Assembly (NCBI GenBank): GCA_034440635.1
Contig: JAOTON010002268.1
Coordinates: forward strand, 2,243,501 to 2,307,500
DNA length: 64,000 nt
Reading direction: 5' to 3'
DNA from: Lepas anatifera
Taxonomy: Eukaryota; Arthropoda; Thecostraca; Lepadidae
Shown here: piece by piece, positions 1 to 10,920 of the stretch
How positions within the stretch are numbered: the first letter of the stretch is position 1
Layout of the letters: each line of letters opens with the position of its first letter
Notes under the pieces: generated by a model
What the model was told of the DNA's origin: nothing
Databases searched by the model: none
Seen by the model: only the letters and a program-made list of their open reading frames with translations
Made by a program: the position numbers and the translations under genes

Positions 1-25
1 AGAAATTGGTCTATTTTCAGCTGAC

Positions 26-247
26 CTGGACTGAGCCTTGCTGCTGCGGCAGACAACTGTTAGTTCAGGCCGGCCGGTCGAAATGGCACCGTACGTCACA
101 CTGTCGCGTTTGCGTGCTACAGTCATTTCAAGAGAGGCCAGGAGGCCTTCTGTCGGATTACATTGGGCTCCTACATCAATCAAACTGAAAGGCTTGCCAT
201 GAAATAGAATACCCAAACACTTAAATATATTTGTCCGTCCTTTACGG
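26..247 (-). CDS. Candidate internal exon of an unrecognised protein
   Basis: On the minus strand a 222-bp stretch is fully open. It is preceded by an acceptor-like ccctgccatcag and followed by a possible donor (CCAG then gtcagc), so it could be an internal exon of about 73 codons. The peptide includes LFHGKPFSLIDVGAQ and, further on, VARKRDSVTYGAI. I do not recognise the family with confidence. The pattern of a short hydrophobic stretch, a basic pair and VTY faintly recalls the Costars (ABRACL) domain, but too few positions agree to claim it. Neighbouring exons would lie off the left edge of the window or further right on the plus coordinates, and I could not identify any. It could also be a chance open frame or a piece of a transposon. 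Confidence 0.3.
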
Positions 248-1435
248 CTGATGGCAGGGATATTGGTTTACAAATAAACCACCCGTTCTCTTTTTAGCAC
301 CCTGCATGCAAAACTCTGCTATTCTTGCTGTTTGAACGTTAAAGGCGTGGGTGTATGGTGTCACGTGACCTTTCCCTAGTGCTACTGCGTGACTTCGTGT
401 CGAGTCAACGTTCATCTGCATTGTTGATGGCTGTAGAGTCCATGGTGCGCGCTGAGATGACCGTTTCCGATGGAGAGATATATGAATTAGACGTGTGTAT
501 TTTGTAACCTTGTGCAGTGTTTCCATTTTCCGCGAGCTCGTCCCTTTCTATCACTTAAACACAGAAGCGTCTGTGGCACAGAAGGGTTTGTACTCCCCTT
601 CTCGGGTGCCTACTGAGCCTGAATTGTCCTCTTTGTCGTGTCAGGTGAAATACACGTTCCCTTCTGGTCGTTTGAAATTTATCTTGATAATTGATGTCTT
701 TCTTGGCTTTGAACTTGACTCATGTTCTCTCTAATGAAGTTCGCCATGAGTCCTCACAAATCAAATAATTCTACGGCTGCATGCCTCACATCTGAAATCT
801 CAATTGCGTCCGTGCTTTGCCGAACTTCCCCAAGGATGGCCGCGTGCTCCCCAGAATAGCCGCGGGCGCCGCTCTCCCGCCGGCACAGCGCTCACACACT
901 CCGTGTTCACTACCAGATCACGTCTCTAGTGAACTGTTTGGGAACCACCGGGCACCTCTAACTGATGTGACCGTCCGTAATAAGTCGCTGCCCGCGCGTG
1001 GGTCTCCGCACCGCTTCACGTATCTGCAGCGGTCAGCGGCTTTTTCACGGTAATTGTTACACTGTTAGCGGAATCATTGGCAAGTCAGCTTTCTGTGAAG
1101 TTGTCATCACGTGCTTTTCTGTTTCGGTTTAGCTGCATACCATCTGTTATTAATGATTTCTGCTAGTTCGCCTCCAAGGGAGGTAGGCCCACAAACTTTT
1201 TGAAAAGCAGATAACAGGTAACATTTTTTACGCCGACAATCTTTTACTGCACGTACCCACGAGCTACAAGTACAGTTTCAATAAACATGCAAAGAGTGCC
1301 TCATACAGTTTACAATCTGACACTAGTTTCCGTTTTTGAATGCTCCAAATGTTTATCACTGGGATGTAAGACTCTTGAATTTCACGTGGCTTGTCATTAG
1401 GAGACACCTGCAGAAGCAGCCTGCTTCTGCACGGG
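248..1435. other. No gene seen
   Basis: Only short unrelated open frames occur here, with no splice-flanked protein-like segment, RNA gene or clear repeat. Confidence 0.5.
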
Positions 1436-1750
1436 TGCACTGGTACGGGGGCGGACGCAGACCCGAGTTTTGGGGGAAGGCGCCAAACCCAGGTCTGCCT
1501 CTCCTCCTAGGGGGGGGTGGGACGAACAATTTGGGTGCTCGATAGACATAGTATAAGCTACCTCTCCAAGTACATGATCGCTCTCCTGGGGGGGGTGGTA
1601 GCGAAGATCTTTTACTCTACAGACTAAGTGTAAACATTTCTTTTAATTTCTCCGGCGTTGGGGGAGGGGGGCAAAAGATAGTTTGGCCCCCCTCCAGCGC
1701 TTTGGGGGGCATGACCGGAATTCCCCCCTGCGTCCGCCAATGCACTGGTA
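1436..1750. mobile_element. Short hAT-like MITE with target duplication
   Basis: A non-coding insertion of about 300 bp is flanked by a perfect duplication: TGCACTGG at 1436-1443 and 1741-1748, extendable to TGCACTGGTA. Near its ends lie perfect 10-bp inverted repeats, GCGGACGCAG at 1451-1460 and its complement at 1728-1737. The interior is rich in G and C runs and has no coding capacity. An 8-bp duplication is typical of the hAT superfamily. The GCGGACGCAG inverted repeat resembles other hAT-like MITE ends, although the terminal CAG expected of many hAT elements is not obvious. The family assignment is therefore inference, while the insertion itself is well supported by the duplication. Confidence 0.6.
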
Positions 1751-2695
1751 TATAAACTCACAGCAGAAGTCGACAGATCATCCCACTCTTGGCATGGCTG
1801 GAGATCCGGGGGCGTTGGGGAATCAGGACCCCCTTATTTCAACAAAAAGTGGAGAACGTGGGGGCAAGCCCGGGTTCTAGAAGCTGCGTCCCCGAAAACG
1901 TTGTGAAAACTTTTCTGGGCCCCTTTTAATCAATTTTGAACCTCTGAGTCTGCGACCAGGCCCCCAGAATTATCCCATACCCATGAATATTGAGTCACTC
2001 AAATCCCCACCTCCTGGACAGCTCGTGTTTGACACTTCCGGTTGCATACAGGCATTTTTCGGTCTGAGAGTTTATTGGGCTCCCTGAATAAGATGAAGAA
2101 TAGGGTTTTTCGATTGGTGGGATGTTTTGTACACAGCTGCTTTCAGTTCAGTCATCAGAACACACGACATGTTTCAAATGTCCCCCTTATCAGGATCAAG
2201 CGTTGCACAAGAAATGGTCATTGCACGTTTGGCAAGTATCACGCACCTGTTAGTATCCGTACCCAGCGATAGCTGTCCGAAACCTAGGTCAGATAAACGA
2301 GAACCCACATTGGCACACAGCCAGAGAGTTTACCCACATCAAAGGCAGAACACACCAGACAGGTCCTAGAACTGTACTGATGCGCCCGCTTCGCGTCACC
2401 TATTTGGCGAAGATACAAGGCAGCAGTGGCTCAACGCACAGCACAGCAGCAAAACCGAATAAGAACCCGTAACTTCATGCGGAAGCGAAAGACGAAGCAG
2501 GCACGAGAAAAGCAACAGAGGGTGCACCATGGCACGTAGGTGCCAGCCGCCGCAGAAAGACAACAGAAATGACGGAAACACAACCCTATACACTTGTTTA
2601 CATTTCAAAATAGTAGACTAGTCAACATATGCCTGTTTTGAACAACCCCTTCAAGTACCGGGGAACGAGATGATAAGGCAGGAACTTCGCCATTC
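1751..2695. other. No gene seen
   Basis: Intergenic sequence without protein-like frames. The 3' end of the retrotransposon to the right probably lies close to 2700, but no poly-A tail or target duplication marks it. Confidence 0.45.
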
Positions 2696-2713
2696 CATAA
2701 AAGCTTCCATTTT

Positions 2714-3949
2714 TCAATATGTTTTGGTAATGTATTTCTTTTTTGCAATTGAACCTTCAGTAAAACAGAATTTCGGTATTTCCTCTCGGAGATGGTTCAT
2801 ATTTAGATCTGCAACACCTTGATGGCTTAATTTTTGCTTGAATATATAGTTTTTCGTTAGTAGCAATACCAAGTTTATAATTGATTGTACATTAGGACTT
2901 CCGAGAAGCACAGTTTTACAGCAGACAAAATCATTGGCTAAATTGAATTTTGATTTTAGTAATGGTAATACCCTGTCCCATAGTGGTTTAACTAAGTCAC
3001 AATCGAAAAAGAAATTTTCAAGATCGTCTATCCGAAAGCAGTGAGGACACAGTGGGCTAACAGTTATTCCACGAGTAGTTAGAAACTTTCTTGTGGGGAT
3101 GTACCGGTGAATAATACGGAAGTGTAAGGTTTGAAGTTTAGTTGAGATACAGCATTTGTAAGGTATTTCAAAGATGCGAAGCCAGCTAGGCGGTTGAAAT
3201 CCCACTTGCTCCCATTTTTGTGTGACTGCAGGAATTTTGTTTGTTATCTGTTTGTTGTAGAAATGTCGGGTTTTGCAATGTTTAATAGGGAACATCTTCT
3301 TCTTTTCGTCGATGAATATAACTTCATTCTCCAAATCAGGGTCAATCCGAGTGCCTGGAGCTCGCAACAAAGCAGCTTTTCATGCTATGGGAATTGCTGC
3401 TTTAGGTGAATGTAGCTTTAAGAAGTTTGTTCTCAATTGAGGATATTTTTGTCTTATTTCATTCAGATTCATTAGGTTTCTATCTACTCGTACAATATGG
3501 TCAATGCTTTTAATTCCAGCCGCATAGAAATTTCGGTAGAATAATGTTTTTCTATTTACAGTTATCTCGTCATTATGCCACAATTATTGTAAATGGATTT
3601 CATTTGCATTAGTAGTGTCAAATTTGTTGAGCGCTTGAAGCATTTTTATTGCATCTTTATAGAACTTTGGTATTTTTAGCTTATCTAGGAATGAGCTGGA
3701 CTTGTGAATCCGTAACAGGTCGTTTAGGTCGAAGTCTCCAAGCCTGAGTTGGAGCAGGCATCGCCAGTCTGATTCCGGGCAGATAAATATGCGTTTTACC
3801 CAGTTCAACTTAAGAGCAACACAAAATTTGGAAACATCCACTGCATTTAGACCCCCATGTTTTATACTCTGGCACAGGACTTGTTTTGCTACTTTTGGTG
3901 ACCTTCCTCGCCAAATAAATTTCATTATTATACTTTGTATACGGCACAA
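2714..3949 (-). pseudogene. Non-LTR ORF2 C-terminal region
   Basis: Three consecutive open pieces (3949-3584, 3583-3380, 3370-2714) carry the region downstream of the reverse transcriptase. The first has the FIWRGRSPKVAK...GGLNAVDV...LNWVKRI arrangement seen after the RT domain in L1/Tx1-type elements. The last has CPHCFRIDDLENFFFDC, the CPxC...FxxC motif found near the C terminus of such ORF2 proteins and thought to bind nucleic acid. Frame breaks separate the pieces. No catalytic activity would be expected from this part alone. Confidence 0.8.
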
Positions 3950-4054
3950 ATCTGTCTCTGAAAGAGAACAGAATAATGCTACGTAAACTAGTTTCGAAGT
4001 CAGAAGTGATTTTGTAACGACAATTTTTCCTTTAATTGTTAACTTACGCTGGGA

Positions 4055-5496
4055 CTACATATTTGTTAAGCTTGTTATCTTTTGTATTAGGGGTGTTACA
4101 TTGTCATTCTGGCACTGCATCGTTGCACTAAACCATGCCCCTAAGATCTTGACTTTAGCCACTGCAGTAATACCAGCGATTGAATCACTCCTGGAGCGTA
4201 GTGGTCCTAACCACATTATGTTAGTTTTATCGAAGTTCAGTTCTAAGTCGGAAATGTCTTTGAAATCTGACAACAAGCTGAGCAAGATTTGAACCGACTG
4301 CTCGTCAGAAAAGAACATGGTTGTGTCGTCACAATATTGGATCATTTTTATTTCCATATTTTACAGAATTTCCTTTAATAGCTTGAGTTTTACTAACTTT
4401 AATTGCAAGTAGCTCAACAGAAATGTTGAAGAGAAAGCTCGATATGGGAGATCCTTGGAAGGTCCCTCGTGAACATGGAAACCATTCCGAGGTAAAGCCA
4501 TTGTTAATTACTGCGAGATAGGCATCGTTATAAAGCAGGCGTATCCAGGATATAAAATCAGGGCCGAAAATGAATGATTCTAAGGCGAATAGCATAAAGT
4601 CATTTTCGAAGGAATGAAAAGCGTTTTTGCAATCTAGTGCTACTAATACACCAGGAATTTTATCCATATCACAGTATTCAATAACATCATTTATTATTCG
4701 CAAGTTTTCACCGATAAATCTTCCTTTAATGCACCCAGACTGATTTCTATGAACAATTTTATCAATGACTCGAGCGAGTCGTGAAGCCATAATTTTGGCA
4801 ACAAGTTTGTACATCACATCTAGCAAACATATAGGTCTTTTACTCTTTAATAATAGTTGGCTACCCTTTTTGGGAATTAGTGTTAGTATTCCGCGTCGGT
4901 GTGTAATGCAAATTTTCCGTTCTGCCTGGATTCATTGATGTAATCGGTAATTATTTCTCCCAAGTCGTTCCAAAAGAAACACAAAAATTCAGCATAAAAG
5001 CCTGATATGCCTGCTGTTTTGTTTTTGGCCATTCCCTCTAAAGCTATTTTTCCTTCTCCTGGCGTAATCGGACCTTCACACAAACGTCTTTCATTATCGG
5101 ATAAGTGTGGATCATTTTGATCCATAGCAAATTTTGAAAAGTCAGGGGTTGATGTTTGTTTCGATTCATATAATGCTGTAAAGTGCGATGTGCACTCGTT
5201 GAGAATGTGCTTGTTTCCGCGGATAATATTACCATTATTTTTTGTAATGTAGATATAAGCTTACTAGAAGCCCTAGCCTTTTCGTACTTGAAAAAATAGG
5301 ACGAAGGTTTTTCGCCAAGCTCGGTCCAATTAAGTTGGGATCTGGCAATGGCGGCCTTGCCGCGCGATTCTTTCAGAGCATTAAGTTTCTTCCGGACGGT
5401 ATCAAATTCAGCCATTTGCGTTGGCGAAGCATCTGTGGCAACAGTGCTTTCTAGCTTGTTTAGTGTCTGATGTAAATCATTTTCTCTTTTACGCAA
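4055..5496 (-). pseudogene. Non-LTR reverse transcriptase domain
   Basis: Four overlapping minus-strand pieces (5496-5044, 5125-4883, 4826-4329, 4357-4055) make up the reverse transcriptase. The first contains the pre-RT pattern LNWTELGEKPSSYFF. The third has the finger and palm motifs, including VALDCKNAFHS (first catalytic Asp) and GTFQGSPISSFLFNI. The fourth has QYCDDTTMFF with the catalytic YxDD at about 4325-4336. Here the usual Ala of the YADD box is Cys (YCDD). At least three frame changes disrupt it, so the enzyme cannot be made intact. It would have copied element RNA at a nicked target by target-primed reverse transcription. Confidence 0.9.
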
Positions 5497-5622
5497 TTCA
5501 AAAGCTATCTTCTTAGTTCGTTTAATTGCCAGAACACGAATGTTACTAAGCAGTAGCTCGACAAGGATACCCCGGTCATGGACATCGCTGTAAGCACCTT
5601 TATGGTCTTTTGCGGCCGTTAT

Positions 5623-6466
5623 TTATCTGCGTACATCATTTAAATGACCTTCATCACTTAGCAAACTATTATTATAACGCCATATTCCCGGACCTCTCTT
5701 GTCATTACTGATCTCTACACAAATAACGACAAAACTATGATCGCTTAATATACCCGCTTCAATCTTAGAATTCACTAAGTTATTCTGCAGTAAGTTTCGG
5801 CTAGTGAAAACGAAGTCAATACGAGACTGTTGAATGGGGTTTGTTCGACGCCAAGTGTACTGCCTAGAAGTTGGATGCTTGAAACACCAATAATCTTCAA
5901 GAGAAAAATCATCTAGAATATCAGACAGTTTTGAAGAGGCTCTTGTGTTTCGATAACTGGTGTTGGTGGTGTCCAAGTTACTCATTTTTATGTTGAAATC
6001 ATCCACAAGAAAAGTTTTGTGGTTTGAAAAACAGGTGAGAATTTCTCTCAAGTTTTCCAGGAACTGACATTTTATGTTTTGATCGTCGACTGGTGGCGCA
6101 TAAACTCCTATAAAAACGAAGGGATCAGGTAGGGCTAGTAGCTGTAAGCATATGATACGTCCTGAATCGCAATGTGTTTTTTTCGCAGACTTGATAAATT
6201 AGATCAGGTGGCATCAATGCTGCCACCCCGTTCTGACCACTACCAGGGTCGTGAGAGAAGAAAATTTTACCGGCCCATTCGCATTGCCAGGAGCTTTCAT
6301 CCGTAGGTTTCGAATGAGTTTCTTGCAAAAAAATGATGCTCTGTCTATACTTAATTCTTAGATGCCGGAAGATGCTTCTACGCTTCACGCGATCTCGTAA
6401 ACCTCTGACATTAAACGATACTATGGAGATGCGATCTATACTTTCACAATGCCTACTATCTGACAT
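5623..6466 (-). pseudogene. Non-LTR APE-type endonuclease domain
   Basis: The N-terminal part of the retrotransposon protein. The 6466-6125 piece contains SFNVRGLRD (residues 17-25) and IIFLQETHS, both canonical for the APE-like endonuclease that nicks the target. The 6051-5623 piece contains a DDFNI box where GDFN is usual, then SRIDFVFTS and ILSDHSFV, which supplies the catalytic SDH. The two pieces are in different frames and the gap between them contains stops. The altered GDFN box and the frameshift both indicate decay. The Met at 6466 is the first in frame, but whether it is the original start cannot be told. Confidence 0.88.
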
Positions 6467-6470
6467 TTGA

Positions 6471-7140
6471 GTGAGAGGAAATATGGAACATATTTAGATA
6501 ACAGGAATCATTGAACATCATCCAATTGTTGATTTTCAATCTATATTTATAGTGCATTTGGTGATAAAATGTCAAATCGTTCTCCGGGGTAATTTTCATA
6601 ATTAGCCTCGAGTCTTGTTCATCGTCCCATACGCAATCGATACACAAACAATCATTCAGAGCACATATTCGAAAGTTCCATCCCTCCCCCCATCCCACCC
6701 TCCCCTCCCCCGCACGGTTGCGACCTTGACCCAGACATGTGATCACACGGCCTGAGACCCGGCTCCCGGGCTGCGCCGACCAATCAGCCGGACACAAGCA
6801 CCTGACTCAGTGCGAGGTGGCACAAGAGTATGGCATCACAACCATCGCGATGAAGCTAGGCAAACATCACAGAAAAATTATGCTAACAGCAGTAAGCCCA
6901 ACATTATCAAGTTGTGACAATTGAACATGAAACTATGACACTCAAACTCAATACATAGCCTCTAAGCCTTCACGGTGAAAGTGAGGGCAAGTGTTACTGC
7001 TTATTTTTTATTTCGCTTAAACTGTTGTACACGTACTGAACGTCTGACCTTTATGAGTACATACTTAGAGTTCAATTCCAAACTTAAAAGGGATGAAGAA
7101 TAGGGTTAACGAATCCTTCAAATTTTCGTTATTTTCATCT
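6471..7140. other. No gene seen
   Basis: Contains a C-rich patch near 6680-6715 and otherwise unremarkable sequence. No open frame resembles retrotransposon ORF1. Confidence 0.45.
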
Positions 7141-7318
7141 GAATAATTGTGGGTTTTGACGACGCACCAGCTGTCAGGATTTACCGCGTCGCCAACTCTC
7201 ACCCTGTTTGGCGGGATTTCGGGGATCAGAGCACCTTATTCAGAGACTCTGCCGCACATGAATCCGAGACTTTTGGCTCAGCAGGCAGGTGCTTTACCAC
7301 TGAACCATTCTCCGTCAC
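7141..7318 (-). mobile_element. tRNA-derived SINE copy 1
   Basis: Read on the minus strand, the element begins with a tRNA-like head containing a good RNA polymerase III A box (TGGTTCAGTGG) and a diverged B box. It continues into a body with GTTGGCGACGCG and ends in CTGGTGCGTCGTCAAAACC followed by an AATTATT-type tail. The same head, body and tail order recurs at 31950-32130 and 36928-37098, which defines a dispersed family. It is not a functional tRNA gene, because the acceptor stem is not paired and the B box is degraded. Confidence 0.65.
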
Positions 7319-7409
7319 TTTCATCTTAGGGATTGAAGGAATGGGTTGCATATTTTTCAAGACGGTTCAAGTAGGACAGGACAACAACATTTTTAATGGA
7401 ATATTACTC

Positions 7410-8441
7410 TTAACCCGCGCCCCACCGGGGGTCCGGCGCCACCTTCGCCCCACCGGGGGGCCATCGATGGCCCCCCTCTAACTCCGAAAATATGGGCGTT
7501 AGCGCAAATCTGCAAAGTGCAATAGAAAGCTCGCGTGAATTCAGTAAGAAATTACTTCGCATGTTTTAGTGCTCAGATCAATGGTTTGACCTCCAGAGGT
7601 CAAATTAGGTCAAGATCGGCTATTTTCACTCAAATATGCAATGATTAAGCAAACTGGGCATAACTGTTATGTCATTAGAGCTATTGAGGCCTGGTAAAGT
7701 ACATTTGATAGCAAATTGCCAGTACTTTTTCCGCTATGTGGAACGTAAAGACCTCCCGCCAGTGGTTTAACCGCCAGAGGTCACCTCGTGACCTAATATG
7801 ACCTGAGGTCACGAAAGGTCAAAAAGTGACCTTGCCGTATATCAAATAAAAGCCAGTGACAAGACAAACACGATGGTGTTTGTTTCACCGCTCTAGCTCA
7901 ATTAGGTCAAAAGTTATTGTCGAAATACTGTTTTTGACCTCTGGTGACCTTGGATGACCTTGGAAAAGTCAAAGGGCAAATATGACCCCTGGGATCCGTG
8001 AAAGGGTGTCCAAAAACGTTGTTCTGAGCAGTCTGAGTATTTGCAATAATTTTTGTGGCTTTTATATCATGAAATAGCTTTTCCCCATGCTTTTCCAATG
8101 GGAGAGGTCGCCTCGTGACCTGACCTCAGAGCACGAAATCGAAAAATCCCGGATATACACCTTGTAGACCCTGGAGGGGTCATGAAGTGTAGGAAGTTTC
8201 AAATCGATCGACTTTGAAATGTAGCTCTTACAGAGCTCTAAAGGTGAAGTGAGGTGACCTTGGTTGACCTCGTCTGGTGACCTGACCTTGGGTGACCCGG
8301 GGTAAAAATTTCAGGGATGATGGGAAAATGATGCAGTGAGAGGTAGAGCCCTCAACCGCGGTGCTGCGCCTCGTCGTTTTTCTGCTATCCCGGAAAAACC
8401 TTAGGGGGGCCATCGATGGCCCCCGGTGGGGCGAGGGTTAA
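7410..8441 (+). mobile_element. TTAA non-autonomous DNA element, family A, copy 1
   Basis: Bounded by TTAA at 7410-7413 and 8438-8441. The left end reads CCCGCGCCCCACCGGGG and the right end is its near complement CCCCGGTGGGGCGAGGG. The motif GCCCCACCGGGG occurs twice at the left end (7419-7430 and 7447-7458) and once at the right. Perfect palindromes centred on GGCCATCGATGGCC lie at 7455-7476 and 8405-8424. The interior has no transposase. I count about 19 exact AGGTCA or TGACCT hexamers in 1,032 bp, where roughly 0.5 would be expected by chance. A TTAA target site with inverted ends is the signature of piggyBac-like elements. Near-full copies lie at 21871-22904 (inverted) and 44401-45429. 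Confidence 0.85.
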
Positions 8442-9459
8442 CACGCGCCCCGCTGGGGCGAAATTTGCCCACCCTCCTGGTTTTCCCCAGGTAGCTCAAA
8501 AACGTAGAGACGCAGAACAACAAAACTTACAGTAGCTTATTCCTGATCAATTTTACACATATGACCAAATTTTTGAGTTAAGGTCATGTCAGGTCAAGGA
8601 GCTATTCAGGGTCAAGTGACCCGACCTCAAAACCTAAAATTACGAGTTTGAAGCAGCGCCCAGCAAACATTAGCTAACCGATCAGTTTGAAATTTCCACA
8701 ATATGATAAGGTCATTAGGGTCTACAAATCTGCTATCTCGGAATTTAGATATTTTTGACCTAAGGTGGGGTTAATTTTTTGGTCACCCCATTATAAGTCT
8801 ATGGTGAAAAATAGAATGGGCCGTTTTCAGTAAATACTAGATAGATAAAGCTGAAAATCCTCAAACCGTCTATTCTTACCACGATCTTACCACCATAAAG
8901 TTGAGTTTTTGAGCATCTGACCTCTCAAAGGTCATATCAGGTCATGGGAGCCGAGAGTGATTGTTTTGCCAATAACTTCTCACTGAATTGAGATAAAGCT
9001 CCCAATTTGCTTGCATTGTGCTTATATTTTCACGGGGAGTTGATCGATATGCAACATGACCATACCAGGTCACTCTGTGACCCTGACCTAGGTCGAGGTC
9101 AGGTCATTTTGACTATTTGACCTAGCAAGGTCATACTATACATCATTCGATTCGTCGCGATGAGAGGAATCCAATGATGCATAAAGATTTGCTCGAGCTC
9201 CCCTGAGGAGAGATCTTGAGAGGGAAATGTACACTGCTCTGTTGTAAGCCCATGGAGCCTTCTTTGACCTATGCTGACCTCAATATTTACCTGACATAAA
9301 AATTCTTATTATAAAGTCTCTTCGTCTTGTCAAGAGCTTTTGAACGCCGCCCGTAATTTTCCTTTAGCTTTCGTGGGTAACGAGATACGGAGGGGGTGGG
9401 GCGAAAAACGCCCCCAGTGGGGCGCGTCATGCAAGGGACCCCAGCGGGACGCGTGTTAA
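8438..9459 (+). mobile_element. TTAA non-autonomous DNA element, family B, copy 1
   Basis: Bounded by TTAA at 8438-8441, shared with the family A copy to its left, and at 9456-9459. The ends are CACGCGCCCCGCTGGGG and its near complement. The right end carries the motif twice (CCCCAGTGGGGCGCGT at 9412-9427 and CCCCAGCGGGACGCGT at 9439-9454, 27 bp apart) and the left end once. This is the same asymmetry as in family A but with different sequence. The interior is non-coding and rich in TGACCT/AGGTCA. Related copies are at 9928-10920 (inverted, right end lost) and 27798-28716. Confidence 0.83.
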
Positions 9460-9927
9460 TACGGATGTAGTTGACGATATGTCTAATTTGGCCACCCACA
9501 GTCATTTTCGAAAGCCCGCGCCCCTGGACGCTGTACTTTAGAACGTAAAGGCGTTTCTGGGAACGCTGCCAGCGTATTCCGGCGGCCGTCAGCCGAGAAC
9601 AAATGAATCCCTGTCGACTTGCTATTCTGAATCCGTCGGCAGCACCATATCTGGGTGTGCCAGAACGCCTGTATTGGTGTCAGCAGGCGGTGCAATGTCT
9701 CGGGTCAGATATATCTTTCGCCGTTGCAAAACTCAGCAGAATATCTGCATAACACCTCGCTGTGTTTTTCGAGCAACAGTGCCAGGATTGTTTTTCTTTG
9801 GTGCTTTTTGATGTTATTATGAGCACTTCGCAGCGTTTCTCTTTATGGTATATATCTCTGGTTTCCTTGGATTAGTCGGCTACCCTTCGACCCTAGGTCT
9901 GTCTGAGTCATTACCTTCTTGAGCTGT
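9460..9927. other. No gene seen between two family B elements
   Basis: A short spacer of unique-looking sequence separating two oppositely oriented family B copies. No protein-like frame or RNA gene is visible. Confidence 0.45.
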
Positions 9928-10920
9928 TTAACACGCGCCCCGCTGGGGTTCCTGGCATGATGCGCCCCGCTGGGAGGAATTTCACCCCCCGTCCATATCT
10001 CATTTCCTAGGAAAGCTAAAGAAAAATTACGGACGGCGTTCAAAAGCTCTTGAGAAGACGAAGAGAAATTATACGAAGTACTTTTAAGTCAGGTCAATAT
10101 TGAGGTCAGCATAGGTCAAAGAAGGTTCCATAGGCTTACAACAGGGCAGGGTACGTTTCCCCCTCTAGATATTTACTCAGTGGAGCTAGAGAAAATAGTT
10201 ATGCATCATTGGATTCCTACCATCGTGGCAAATCGAATGGTGTATAATATGACCTTGCTAGGTCAAATTGTGAAAATGACCTGACATCGAGCTAGGTTAA
10301 GGTCACAGGGTGACCTGGTATAGTCATGTTGCATATCAATCGACTCCCCGTGACAATATAAGCACAATGCAAGCAAAATAGGAGCTTTATCTCAATTCAG
10401 TGACAAGTTATTGGCAAAACAATCACTGTATACTCCTGTGACCAGGCATGACCTTTGAGAGGTCAGATGGTTAAAAATTAAACTATATGGTCAAGATCGT
10501 GGTAAGAATACACGGTGTGAGGATTTTCAGCTTTATCTGTCCAGTTTTTACTGAAAACGAGCCATTTCAATTTTTCACCATAGACTTACAATGGGGCGAC
10601 CAAAAAATTGACCAATATCGAAATTCCGTGATAGCAGACTTGTAGACCCTAATGACTTTATTATATTGTGAAAGTTTCATACTGATCGGTTGGCTAATGT
10701 TCCTTAGGCGCCGCTTCAAACTCTTGATTTTAGGTTTTGAGGTTGAGTCACTTGACCTTAGATAGCTCCTCGACCTGAAATGACCTGACCTAAAAAATTT
10801 GGTCACATGCGTAAAATTGATTGAGGATAAGGTTCTGTAGGTTTCATCGTTCTGAGTATCTTTGTTTGTGCGTTATCTGGGGAAAACCAGGAGGGGGTGC
10901 GAATTTCGCCCCCAGTGGGG
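9928..10920 (-). mobile_element. TTAA element, family B, copy 2 (inverted, right-end truncated)
   Basis: Starts with TTAA at 9928-9931 followed by the double-motif end (CACGCGCCCCGCTGGGG and a second CGCCCCGCTGGG). It is therefore inverted relative to copy 1. The interior matches copy 1 on the complementary strand, including the runs of AGGTCA. The distal end stops within the single motif at about 10920 (CCCCAGTGGGG then tgacctgg), and the last bases and TTAA are missing, so this copy has lost its terminus. Confidence 0.8.

Larger units (their letters stand above)
2700..6470 (-). mobile_element. Decayed non-LTR retrotransposon, L1/Tx1 type
   Basis: Reading on the minus strand, a broken ORF2-like unit appears in the expected order: APE-type endonuclease (about 6466-5623), pre-RT and reverse transcriptase (about 5496-4055), then the C-terminal region with a Cys-rich motif (about 3949-2714). 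There is no RNase H domain. This order and the sequence style of the C-terminal region match the L1/Tx1 group better than Jockey, CR1 or RTE. The unit is interrupted by stops and frameshifts throughout, so it is inactive. No ORF1, poly-A tail or target duplication could be assigned, so both boundaries are approximate and the copy is probably truncated at its 5' side. Confidence 0.85.
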
